The position numbers and the translations under genes were made by a program. Positions 1 to 11,000 of a stretch of 64,000 bases of DNA are shown here, in pieces (the first letter of the stretch is position 1; every line of letters starts with the position of its first letter). A model generated the notes under the pieces. That model was not told the DNA's origin. It saw nothing but the letters and a program-made list of their open reading frames with translations, and did no database searches. The DNA comes from Casuarina equisetifolia (Eukaryota; Streptophyta; Magnoliopsida; Fagales; Casuarinaceae), in assembly GCA_028551475.1 (NCBI GenBank), contig CM052355.1, forward strand, positions 19,117,543 through 19,181,542, given 5' to 3'.

Positions 1-2221
1 GCCCAATTTATATTGCTAGCAAACAATGTACGTCTTGATTGAGCGGGGGAGCCATGTCTTGAGCATATATTAAAATGTGAACTTAGTGCTGGAACCAAAC
101 TAATAAGCTCGAGGATTTCAGCCATAGAGAAAGTTTGAATTCGCACAGCTTGGTTTAGCTACAAGATTGTGTTCGCAGCATGCATCTATCTGCTGCGCCC
201 AGTGGGATTATATCGTTGTCAACCTTATTTTAGGTTGATCGGTGAGGCTGATAGTGATTAAGAAAAAAAAAATTGTTTTCCGGCTCATAGCGGGTCGTGT
301 GCTTATTGTGGTCACAAAATCCACCCAGTTATCTTTTTAGGCACCTTGCATCATTCCCTATCTAGGTCTGAAATGATTGTGTGGCAGTAGCGTGCATCTG
401 AGTAGAAATCCACCATCAGTTGTCCGGCTGAAAATGCGAAGGAAACCGGAAAAAGCATCGCAGAGAACACGGCAGAAAGAGTGGGAACTCTCTCTCTCTC
501 TCTCACTCACACACACACGCTGAGGTCAACCCAGTGACAGCTGAGAATCCAGTCAAGCACTTTGCTTCCCAATCAAAGTAACCTCTTTGTCCATGTCAGC
601 TTCCCATGTGGAACTGAAACAGCCATCACCTGGGCTAATCCATCAGAATCTCTTCACCCCTGCTTCGAAAACAACCAGGATCGTCGTTGCGTCTTAGTCC
701 GTCAACCACCTCACCGCAGCTCAAAGTCTTCTCCACACGAAACAGCAAGCAGGAAAATTTACTTTTCGTGCTGTATCATAAACTTAATGTCCGAGTAGAG
801 ATTGCGATCTATCCTACCATGTCATTTGGTCTTCACTGACAGAGTGGTTTAAACTTTGATTTGGAGACAGCCCAGCTGAACAATTTGAGTTCTATTTCAG
901 TGCTAATTCGAGTGAAAAGAGTTGCACATTGCTCTGCACAAAAGCTGAAAAAGATGAGAATACGTTCTGAATTTAATTTAAAAGGTCGTCGATGGTGTAA
1001 TTACTGGGAATACGACCCAGAATAGTTGAATTGATTATTGCTCATTCGTATTTGTCCCATCAAACATTTCTTTCAAGCTAAGATGTACAACTAGATTTTC
1101 TATATCCTTTATTTATTTTTATTTTCTTATAACAAGCACCAACTGCCGAGATTCCTTAGTGGAAGATATACTGGTGTTTCAGGAGAATGCATTCACTCAT
1201 TCCGCTCAGACCGCGCCTAAAAGCGCATGGTTTAGATGCAATATACTGCAAAGTCAGTGAGCATCGCTTCAGACGGACAATCACTGTAAGATTGTCAGAG
1301 CATATTATGAACTACAGTCTAAAAGCTATTTCCAACAGTGATCAACCCAGCTTTTCAATTTCATCGAAACTCAAAAGAGATCGTAGTTTTGGTGGCCCTC
1401 GGGATGGACTAAGGCCACACGACCACCCAATCCTTAGAACGTTCGCGTTCCAGTTGTTTCCGGTGCGTAATCCATTCAACGTTTCTTGGCGTCACCTCAT
1501 TAAAACTTGCATGAGGAACTAGATGGCATCGAGCCGGAGGTCCTCTCCTCCCTCTTAAACAATTTGTACCAACCATTTACAGCAGCCTGTCTACTCACGT
1601 AACACTGTCACCCTTTCGGCCACAACAAGATGGTGTAAAACGACAAAATTCATGAGGTTGAAGAACAATCGCTTCCCCCAGAGATTAAACTATGCTCGGG
1701 GATACATCTTTATGGCCCATTGAGAACTTGTAGGACCCTGAAAATAAAATAACAGCCGCGTGCTGCTAATGATAGAAGATTGTGGAAGAAGAAAATCATG
1801 ACCCAAGAGAATACTATTCTAAGTCGAGGAGGGTTTGAGGTCAAAGCAAAGCTCAGGCGCCGCTGTCACTTTCCGCCGGTGCCAGCTATCAATCACACAC
1901 TTTAACTTCCTTTGAAGAATAAGAAATGAATATTTCCGCGGTGCCCTTCAGCCAGCGGAATTCAACCTACTGCTAGAGTGGTTTATTTTCACTGGAGGTC
2001 AAATGTTCTCCTTTCCTCTTGCAGTTTGATGGCACTGGATGAACAAGTGAGAGACAGCTGGTTTCCCCAAATTGCGTTTTCCGATGACTTGGAACCCACA
2101 TAATTTTCGGTCGTCAACCGAAATGTCTTTTCTATATTCTGGGTGGGGTTACCAAATTGGTTCAACTACAATCCTATTGACCAGTAGGTGAAATGCCAAA
2201 CAAGTAATCTTACATTTTGTC
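1..2221. other. No gene recognised; non-genic DNA
   Basis: Short ORFs occur on both strands, the longest about 111 codons at 1187-1522. None resembles a known family or shows a convincing exon structure. The only clear sequence feature is a dinucleotide tract near position 500. Confidence 0.5.
488..518. repeat. CT/CA microsatellite
   Basis: A run of CT dinucleotides passes into a run of CA dinucleotides. It is a simple sequence repeat with no gene context. Confidence 0.85.
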
Positions 2222-2477
2222 GATGATAATACAGATTGTGTTCTTTACCATTAAAGACAGACGATAATGGAAGTCTATAGTTAGGGTAGTTGTAAATTCA
2301 TTTGGCCTATATTGACAGAAGAATGATTTAATAGTATATAAAAAACAAGGATGATAATACAGATTGTGTTCTTTACCATTAAACACAGGCGATAATGGAA
2401 GTCTATGGTTTGGGTACTTCTAAATTCATTTGGCCTATATTGACAGAAGAATATTTTTATAGTATATAAAAAACAAG
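2222..2477. repeat. Two-copy tandem duplication, period 128 bp
   Basis: The block starting GATGATAATACAGATTGTG at 2222 starts again at 2350. Both blocks end with TATATAAAAAACAAG. The copies differ by a small number of substitutions (for example AAAGACAGACG versus AAACACAGGCG), so the duplication is not brand new. It overlaps no recognised gene. Confidence 0.9.
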
Positions 2478-3075
2478 GATAGTTTCGGATAAGGGAACAA
2501 ACAAAATATACGTACAAGTTATGAATAAGCAAAGATGAAAAGAGAGAAGAAAGTTATTCACGTTATTCATTTTTAGAGCTTCTTTTTATTATGGAATAAT
2601 TGAGAGATATAAAGGAGGACACAATCACATGTGATGTAAAACCTGATAAGTAGATTGTCATTTATGATTCCCCTCACTGTTGTGTCCATGAACCAAATAA
2701 ATGTACAGGACGATATACTTCTACCTACCCAAATGAGGAAGGTTTGTCCCTTGAGTAGTTTATAAGCCAAATCAGAGAACAATATAAAAACCAAGAGAAA
2801 CAAGATACACGAATAATCTATGAACTATGGGGTTTATTTTATAGCCTTGATTCTTGTGTTCACTTTCATACTCGAAAGTCTCCTTTTGCCTGTAACGCGT
2901 CGAGTTTTGAGCTCCGTCACCTTCAATTTGAGACCATTTTCCTGACAAAATATCCTGTAGAAACGAGTTTTGGCTTCTGTAGTGGTTTTCATCTGGTTAA
3001 ACATGTCATTTTAAGTGTATCGGCAATGCCACCCTGATATCAGGCTGCCCATTTAGACGGTTGTAGTGTAAAAAC

Positions 3076-3722
3076 TGTTGGGTTGGTCAGCCCATATTCA
3101 GAGACTTATTATTCGGTCTAATTAGGGTTATGTGGCCTTAAGGTTTAAAAGAAAAAATATAAGAATTTTTCTTTAAGAGAAGAGGTGAGTGGCTGTCAAA
3201 AAGAAAAGAGAGAGAGAAAAGAAAAGAACAGAATTTCGCAGGAATTAGAGGCCATGCACAGCAGTTGATCAAACAGCTGATCAAGGTCGATCCGTGGTCC
3301 GATTGAGCTGATTTTTTGTCAGCAGGTTCGGGATTGGATGTTCTTCATTGTGAACGGTTGGATCGTCGTTTAGAACTCTTGAAGTCAGCAGATTGTAGTC
3401 AAAAATCTGAATGATATTTCTCTAACTTTTCTTGATTAAATTATTGTTTACAATTTGTTCTTCACTATTTATTGGTGATTCTATTGTTATTGAATCAGTA
3501 AATCTTTGTCATGTTGCTATTGTTAAGGACTTGATTGGGTTGTATCCTAACGATTGATATAGTGGAGATTTGAATAGACTCCATGATTGGTCCCGTGATT
3601 TTTTATTCTTTACATTAGATGAGTTTTTCTACATAAAATTTTTTTTGTGTTGATTGTGATTTGCTTAGTTTACTTGTGATTCGAATATATTATTGGTGTT
3701 TTAATATTTTCTCGTATATTCA
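3076..3722 (+). mobile_element. Possible solo LTR or LTR fragment, copia-like
   Basis: The block begins TGTTGGGTTGG, a typical plant LTR start. Its 3' half holds TGGTCCCGTGATTTTT and a nearby TAGATGAGTTTTTCTACA, which recall a motif I know from the 3' part of many copia LTRs (a 'GGTCCCGTGG...GGGTTTTCCACGT' stretch). The right end is placed at a CA at 3721-3722, but no matching target duplication was found (AAAC before the start; no equal after the end). The boundary is therefore uncertain and no internal coding region is attached. Confidence 0.35.
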
Positions 3723-3967
3723 ATCTAAGTGAAAAACTTTATAAGTAATTTTTTTCATCAAAGACTTGTATCGGCACTTGGATACCTTTTCAGTTTTTCA
3801 TCTCGATGGGTCAGGCCATTGGTCCCCTCTGTCCTCCAAAGTACGAAACAAAGCTCGCCCCTCTAGAGAAAGAGAACTGCGAAAGCGTTCGAAATTATAA
3901 TTCAAAAAAAGAAGAGCAGATATCATAAGCCAAGCGGCGCTAATTCCCATAAAGTTTACCTTTCAAA

Positions 3968-4321
3968 ATGGCAAAAAGAAGACCATGTGGGTCCCTATAC
4001 CATGCTAAAGCCAAGTCCGGAGTTGTTAGATGTTATGCATGGTTGGCTGAAAGTGGGGCCAGCTTTACTTTAACAAATATCTTTTTTCATACAAAGGGTC
4101 TTGTGCAAAACGCTCGAAAGAAAGCACGTCCGATGCACAGACATGAACTGATTCTCGCATGCCCAGGTATGAAGAAAAGGAACTCATATTTGTCCTATGT
4201 TGCTCCTTCTTTTTCTTTAGCTTTGAATCTCAATGAAGCTTCGCCCTTTTCACAATATAAGTCAAAATTACGAGGATACTCAAGCTTAAAACAACGTTCC
4301 GGGAAACTCGCTGAGTTCTAG
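3968..4321 (+). CDS. Unrecognised 117-codon ORF, perhaps organelle-derived DNA
   Basis: An open frame starts MAKRRPCGSLYHAKAKSG and ends at a TAG; I do not recognise the product. It has no signal peptide, no obvious membrane segment and many Lys/Arg/Ser residues. The surrounding 3800-4650 is less AT-rich than the flanks and also carries overlapping open frames on both strands, unlike neighbouring intergenic DNA. Plant nuclear genomes often hold mitochondrial or plastid DNA pieces, and this block would fit, but I could not match it to a known organelle gene. It may equally be chance. No expression signal such as a clear promoter was seen. Confidence 0.2.
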   Translation: MAKRRPCGSLYHAKAKSGVVRCYAWLAESGASFTLTNIFFHTKGLVQNARKKARPMHRHELILACPGMKKRNSYLSYVAPSFSLALNLNEASPFSQYKSKLRGYSSLKQRSGKLAEF

Positions 4322-4883
4322 CATCTTCTGGTCGATGGTTCTTCAACTTTTTAAAACACAAACAAGATGGTTATGAAGAGAAAAGAATTAAACCTCGTTG
4401 CGTAGCTTGTCTACTCCACGTAGGATAAGAGAAAAAGAAAAAGATAGGACAGAGCACATTTTAGCACCACCGCAGAATGAGAGTCCAGGAATGGCGATGG
4501 AAACGGGGATCGTTATCCTCTTTCCTCGTGTCTGTCTTGTTCGATTCCACCGCCCACCAAAGGGCCCCAGCAGTGGGTGAAGAGTAAAATACCGCATTGC
4601 TACTCGCGACACATAGAGCTGCCACCGTACCACTACGCACCTAGATTAGAGCGAGTGTACTTAAAAATGTCTTTTATGATCACCCCAAAAGATGCTTCAA
4701 ATGAGGCGGGAACACCCATCTAAATCTTGTATACAAAGACAGTATACAACAATATTAATTATAACATAATTAACAGACTTAACTACCTTAACTGATCACT
4801 CGCAAAGCTCAAACCCACGATAAGCTGCCAGAAGGAAAGCGATAAACCCAAATACACAGACTGAAAAAGACACAGAGATACGT

Positions 4884-5897
4884 TTACTGGTCCAGTGCAT
4901 TGGGGCCCGTACAATAATTAACAACATGGTTCCAAACCCACTGGACCAAGTACCGCCGTCGGATCCCGTTCATGTTAAACGTGGCACCATCCTCACCATT
5001 GGAGAGCTGACCAGTGTACGACCCACCCCCTCCTGTGCCGTAGATCCCCTCGCACAAATCTGCAATCTCGACCGGAAAGCTCGGGTCCTGGCCAGCGTAC
5101 CAGGCGTTAACCAACGGGTTCGTTGCCAGCTCCGCGATCTCGTGGCCAATCACGCTCACCATCCCGTCGACCCCAACGTCACCGTTAGGTGACTTTAGAG
5201 GCTTCAGCCCCGGGATATAATCTGGGACGGCGAATGGGTATGCGCACACGCCCGGACACAGCTTCGCCGAGTTCCCTACCCAAGCGTATGGCAACGTGTA
5301 TCCTACAATGGACGGGAATGTGAAATAATGGAACCCGCATACTTGGCCGCAGAAATCCTGGACGTACACGTCAGCAGATGTTAGAAGAAGGTAGAGCCCA
5401 CTCTTGGGATTTATCGGCAGCGGCTTTGTTTTGGCAGTTATGGCGCTCTTGATCACTGACTGTATGGACAGGCGCGTGAGTGATTTCCCGTGCGAGTAGA
5501 AGCGGTCGTTTTTCTCCGACCCTAAACGCACCGCACGGGAAATGTTTGCGCCGGTCTGGTCCGTGTAGAGCTGCACCGTCTTCCACCAGCCCGCGACGGA
5601 AGGGTGCTTGGAATCTGTGGCGGAGATGGAGTTGATGAACTCGCGGATGATCTTCTTCTGCTCCTTCGGCCAAACACCGTACCAGATTGTGTGGACGGTG
5701 ATGTTGGCGGTGAGGACCGGTCCCATATGGTACCTTAAGTGGACAAACTCCGATGAACCCTCGAATTTCTTGGACCCTCCGAAGGCCAAATCATAGGCCT
5801 TGGTTTTGTTGTTTGGCCATGGACGCCAACCGATAGCCGGGCTTATGAAAAAGAGTAGGATAAGCAGCGTGAGGGGGAGGAGCGCCGGATAGCCCAT
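4884..5897 (-). CDS. EXORDIUM-like secreted protein (phosphate-induced protein 1 family)
   Basis: This single-exon gene encodes 337 residues. EXORDIUM-family proteins are secreted to the apoplast and affect brassinosteroid- and sugar-linked growth; their biochemical activity is not firmly known. Residues 1-23 form a signal peptide (hydrophobic LTLLILLFFI core, likely cleavage after AIG before WRPWP). The body carries family hallmarks: a YHMGPVL segment near the N-terminus, DFCGQVCGFHYF, the conserved HEIAE at about 252-256, NAWYAGQDP, DLCEGIYG at about 280-287 followed by a GGGG run, and a C-terminal TGPNALDQ. Length matches the family. An in-frame ATG at 5954 would add 19 non-signal residues, but it lies about 25 bp from the TATA box, at the expected transcription start. 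I therefore chose the ATG at 5897, which puts the signal peptide at the N-terminus. The short tail suggests the EXL5-7 side of the family, but I cannot assign an orthologue. Confidence 0.93.
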   Translation of the reverse strand: MGYPALLPLTLLILLFFISPAIGWRPWPNNKTKAYDLAFGGSKKFEGSSEFVHLRYHMGPVLTANITVHTIWYGVWPKEQKKIIREFINSISATDSKHPSVAGWWKTVQLYTDQTGANISRAVRLGSEKNDRFYSHGKSLTRLSIQSVIKSAITAKTKPLPINPKSGLYLLLTSADVYVQDFCGQVCGFHYFTFPSIVGYTLPYAWVGNSAKLCPGVCAYPFAVPDYIPGLKPLKSPNGDVGVDGMVSVIGHEIAELATNPLVNAWYAGQDPSFPVEIADLCEGIYGTGGGGSYTGQLSNGEDGATFNMNGIRRRYLVQWVWNHVVNYCTGPNALDQ

Positions 5898-5977
5898 TTG
5901 TGGAGGGTGAGGATGAGAGACTGAGCTACTTTTGAAGTATAAAATGCTAAGCAATGAGTTAGCGGAAGCGACCCTAC

Positions 5978-5986
5978 TTATATTGC
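5978..5986 (-). promoter_or_regulatory. TATA box of the EXORDIUM-like gene
   Basis: On the minus strand the sequence reads CAATATAAGTAG, about 85 bp upstream of the chosen ATG. The position suits transcription starting near 5950 and supports the downstream start codon. Confidence 0.5.
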
Positions 5987-5989
5987 GAG

Positions 5990-7903
5990 GGATTATAGTG
6001 GGAACTGGAATTTTTACTGCTACAACGTTTTTAAAAATACAAATTTGATTCTTTTGTTGGTTTTCGGAGTTTACGAATAAAAAAAAGTAAAAAAAAAAAA
6101 AAGGTGGAAGAAATTGGGAGCATTGATTTGCGGGTAATGGAGGACAGATGGGTTCTTAAAGTGGGGGAGGGAGTGGGGCCTACAGCGCCGAGGCTGGGGT
6201 AGGGGATGGGGAGCATCACCACGATCATGATCATCATGATCATCATGATGGTTGTCCTCGTCTGATCCGATGTGGATTCTCAACCTTTTGGTATTTTGGG
6301 TGGCAAATGCGCGGGAAACGGGAGGGAGGGGTAGTTCGGGGATTTAGATTATTCATGCTCTTCGTTGGATCAGAATGAACAGTGCGTGGTCCAGGCCCAG
6401 CTACAAAACAGCTAGTGCCAAGTTTGGCCACCTGGCGAAGCCTCATCTGTCAATATCAGGTGTTGCCGGGGCAAGATGGTCGTTCGGTTTGTGACGACAA
6501 CTGAATTTAGGCAGTTTGTTTGCCCTCTGCTGTATGAAAGATTCGTTCTATTTGTTGGTTGCCAAGAAAGAACTACACCCCTCTCCTCAGTATTAAATTG
6601 CTGTCTGCTTTTATCGTGCCTAAACCACATTTGTTGCCAAGCATTGACGCTAATACTATCTTAGACAAATGGCATCAAAATTTTTGTCCTACGTAAGCTT
6701 TTAAATCATGGCCTTAGGACACTCATTTAAGTGATTAATCAACCCAATCAACCAAAAAAAAAAAAAAAAAGAGGAAACAGTTGGGGCTCGGGTTTAAGTA
6801 ATCGTTTAAGGTAAACAGCATGTGAGTGGCATTAGGACACTTGTTGAATGAAGGCGTTAAGGGTACTAATATCTTTACAGCGTTGTTTGCACATTTCCGA
6901 AGATTTGTTCCTTTCGATAATGTAACAGAGTTTGAAAATGGGACAATATACCTAGGGTGGTAGCTTGGCGCCTAGGGACCGGAAAAAGAGATATTTTGCT
7001 CTCTCGAAGAGGCCGTGACCAAAATTTCCTTCTTTTTAGGGTGAAAGTAACTTATAAATACTTTTTTACGTTGAAAGGTAAAGATTTATTGAGATGTTTC
7101 ATGTGAGAATTCCTACGGCCAATTTTATAATGTTTGATATTATTTCAGCAATCCAAAGCAGTGGCTTCCGCCCAACAGCACCTGAGTAATGGGGTTGGCT
7201 GAAGCTATCAACTTGGTACAACCACGACAGGCAAAGGGACCCCATCGATGTCCTCGTATGTCAGGGCCGCCCTCATATAAAGGGCATTCTTGAATGACGA
7301 ATTTTTGAGCGTCAAAAAGAGAAAAGGAAGAATTCCCGACAACAGGCCTTTTCCACTCAACCTTGTACCACAAATTCCAATGTCTACATTAGAGTAAAAA
7401 TAGGAATTTTACAAAAATGAAACACCGTAACTTTACAACTACCTCGATAGTTGTGTGTGAATATGGGAAATTACAAGGTAGTCTGACCATTAAGTCCTGA
7501 GTCACGTTCCTGGTGAATTCGAGGTTACCTCACAAGAGCCCATTACAAAAGTTGATTTTTTTTTCCAAGTTGTTCTTTTTAACTTTTAATAAAAGACAGA
7601 CATTTAAATTGAAAAAGAGAATTCGGGAGATGGTAGGACTCTCGGCCCATTCAAACGATAAGTCCATATTGGGTTTCAAGTGACAATAATTTCTTACTGT
7701 CCTTTGTAATTAAAGTTAAAGTTTGATTTACACAAAAGATTATTTTAAAGTTCCTTTCAAAATTATTTGTCAAGATACATCATGTCATAAAAAGAGTCAA
7801 AACCTCAAACACTTAGAGCGTTATTGTGAGTCTTAGCAAATTTAGAGGTTAAATTTTAAAATATATGGGAAGTTAATCTAGTTATTTGGTCATCAATTCA
7901 TGC
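5990..7903. other. No gene recognised; upstream region of the EXORDIUM-like gene and beyond
   Basis: The region contains a poly-A tract near 6086-6103, an ATGATCATC-type short palindromic repeat at about 6225-6250 and another A tract near 6753-6770. ORFs here are short and overlap on opposite strands. None was recognised. Confidence 0.5.
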
Positions 7904-8022
7904 CTTTTTTTTTTTTTAAGACTTACGCACATAGAGAGGTGAGGGGATTGGAACTCTTAACTGGGTGGATTCACCAATTACGGATCCTAATCTAGTTACC
8001 ACTGAACTCAAGAAGTCCCCCA
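7904..8022 (-). mobile_element. SINE-like element with tRNA-type A and B boxes
   Basis: Read on the minus strand, an A-box-like TTCAGTGGTAACTAG (7992-8006) is followed by a B-box-like GAGTTCCAATCC (7945-7956), then CTCTCTATGTGCGTAAGT and a long A tail (7904-7917). This order matches a tRNA-derived SINE. Two other blocks in the window (18735 and 57480) have the same architecture and a similar 3' sequence. Target duplications were not resolved. Confidence 0.5.
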
Positions 8023-8025
8023 TCA

Positions 8026-11000
8026 ATACTTGTTTCTGTTTTATCTTTGGTTTTAAAAATAATCAAGTTTTAAAGGTATTTTTTGAGAAATGGTTAAACA
8101 CTTTACACAATTCTTGATAAGTCATCCAAGAGTTGAAATTATTAGTAAAATCAAAAATTTTTTAAAAAGCATAAGAATCCCAAATTTATTAAATAGTCTT
8201 TTTCCTGTTAGTGGATTCCTCAACCCGAATTTTCACTGTTTGAAGGTAAGTTTCATATCAAAAATATGAAACTTGTTTGAGTGACCGGAAGACGAGTCAT
8301 TCAGTATTCGAGTGGGGCTGATACTTCCAATCACGGAGGAAATTGCGCGCAAGGAGGCAGAGCAGCAAGCGTACTGCTCAGACTGACAGCCACCGCGTGG
8401 GCCCGGCTACGATCACAAACAAAATGTGGTGAAAGTCGGGTAGGCCCCACGCCTTGACTGCGGCTCACACGAGCCAAAACAACGCACGCGTGCGCTGACG
8501 TGGCTGTCTCTTTCTCTGTAACCTCACGCGCGTACACGAGTATTTGGCGACAGAGAAGCGGAAACTTTGGAGTGGATTTGCAGGACGCTGGGCTTCTTGC
8601 CCGCTGAGACTGCCTATACTCTGGGATAGGCGCGTGGGAGGTCGAATATCACGAGAAAAAGGACTGGATTAGGTGGTTGTGGGGCCTCGGCCTTCTGCCC
8701 AGTTGATGTGGTACAGTGTATGTTGTTTATTTTGGCGTTGCCGGCGGAGCTCTGGTCCATTGCTTATTACTTTGGCCGGGACCATATTTATAAAGTCTGT
8801 ATGGTTTGAACGCAAAAAAGAAAAAGATATGCATCGATGTAAAGCATGGGGTAAAGAAAAACTGGGCTTTTATCTTGGAAAAAAACTCAATTATTCCAAA
8901 ACTTTTAAGTAATAAGATGTATTATGCTTCACCGCTGATGGAGTGCCAAGAGTTATCATTCCCATTTGTATAACGTGGAACATCAAAAGGACCTGAGATA
9001 CTTATAAACAATCATATTATGTGTTTATATGGCTTTTGTGTATAAGAAGAAAGTCCCGCGTTGAACATGTGATCCTTGAAGTAAAATCTAAACAAAAGAT
9101 AGACATTGATCCAGAAGTACAAGCCCCACGTTTAATACATTTAGCTTCAGGTAAATGTAACTGTTTGCGCATCCATTCAAGTCTACCAAGTCCATTCAAA
9201 GGACATGAACTCCTGCTTGAACTTCACACAGAAATGGTAGTAGGCATAGGAAGGTAATAAACGGGGTCCTGCTTACACGCCCTTATATATAGGCTTACAG
9301 TGACACAGGAAAAGACAAATACAATAAGACGCTACATGATAGGGTACGTAAGTGGAAAGCTACAAAAGCAGCGAGGTGTGCATCAGCCCCTGCTTAAACG
9401 TGCACTCGAGGAGAAGCACGTTGTGGAGATTGAGTTCATGCTGTATACTGTTTGGTGTAAGACATCCCGCTTGAAGTTGTACTTTGTGCTGTCATTTGTT
9501 CTGCAAACTTGTGGTGGTTGGTTACACGCCTATTTAATGGGTATGGTTTGGGTAAGTCTTAAGAAGTGCCATGAATGGGAATGACACGAGCAGGTGATGA
9601 ATGAAAGGAGGATTTGGTGAGATCAGAGGCCCATTTCTGACTGTGTTTGACGATCTTTGCAGCGGGTAAGAAGACTATGTGAAAGCCAGCATGGACCAGG
9701 TGTGCATGGTTAATAATGCCAGCGTTGTTTTCACACGTTGACTTTGTAAAATTTGATTATCTATCTCTTTATTCTTTCATAATATCATGCCAATGATGAA
9801 AACCTCACAAATTTGTGTGCAAGTGGATAAAGGAACCAAGTAACTCCCGAAGTCGTGTTCCATAATGACGCTATCTATCATGAGACATTATTGCATAATT
9901 TTTATCTTTCTCCTAACTTAATGTATTCTTACCGATCCCTCTTTTACAAAATGGGGATGTCTACAATTGATGAATTGCAGATTAAAACTTTGAAAGACAT
10001 GGCCTTAGTCATGATGCCAATTAAAATCTATTACTTGTGTCATATTCGTCTGTTCCTTACATAGTTGTTTAATTGACAGCTATGATTTACATGTGGTCAT
10101 ATATAGCGATTATACATAATTCTTTTTGACATAACTCCAATGGCACTTCTATAAAGATATCTCCAAAATATTATCTAAGAAATTATTTCCTTTTGAATCA
10201 TTATTTTCTTGTAATTTGCAAATTATGTTAGACCGTAATATTGTAATAGTTTACTTGCAAGTTTACAATTTGAAATACCTAAACTTTTCTTTTTCCTTGA
10301 TATCTTTTTTTTTTATATTATTTTTTGGTGTAAAAATAATTTGGACATTTCAAATCAGATTTTTGCAGTGTAACATTTTTCAGTTTATTTCAAATCAAAA
10401 TAAGCTGAAAATGTATCTATTTTGACATAAGAGTGTTATGAAAGAGCTACATATTGGAAATTGAAATTTTGTATATCATTTGTGTTCTTAGATAATAATT
10501 CCTAATTTAAAAGGTTAAATTTTTTTTCTAAGAAAGTATTAAATTATATAAAGTTCCATTGATTTAAGGAGTTTTAAGAACTTGTTTACAGCTCTTTTTA
10601 CACATTTGTAAAATTTGAATTTCCATTCTTATTTATAGATTAAGTGTAGGTTCTCTGTTTTAGTTTTAGTATTTTTATTTAGTTATCCTTTCAGTACTTT
10701 GAATCTCCCTTGTATTACAACAATAGAACTTATATCAAGATCTATGTAGACTTCAGTATCTATTGTTTGTTTGTTTTTTTTTTTTAATTCTATTTTACAT
10801 TTGTTTCTCTTCAAGATAATTTCTATAATGTTAAATTTTTCTTACTTTATTCTCTCAGAAAACTAGGGTCAAATGTTAAGTTTCACATGAAAAAACATAA
10901 AATATTGATCCTTTTTGTGTCTTTACTTTTAGTCAAAACAAATTACTCATAATAAAGAAAACAGTTGCAATCGTTCTATTTTAGGAAGCGAGGCAAGGAT

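Noticed and set aside
5371..5673. 100-codon minus-strand ORF inside the EXORDIUM-like gene
   Set aside because: Alternative frame of a clearly coding sequence; no family resemblance.
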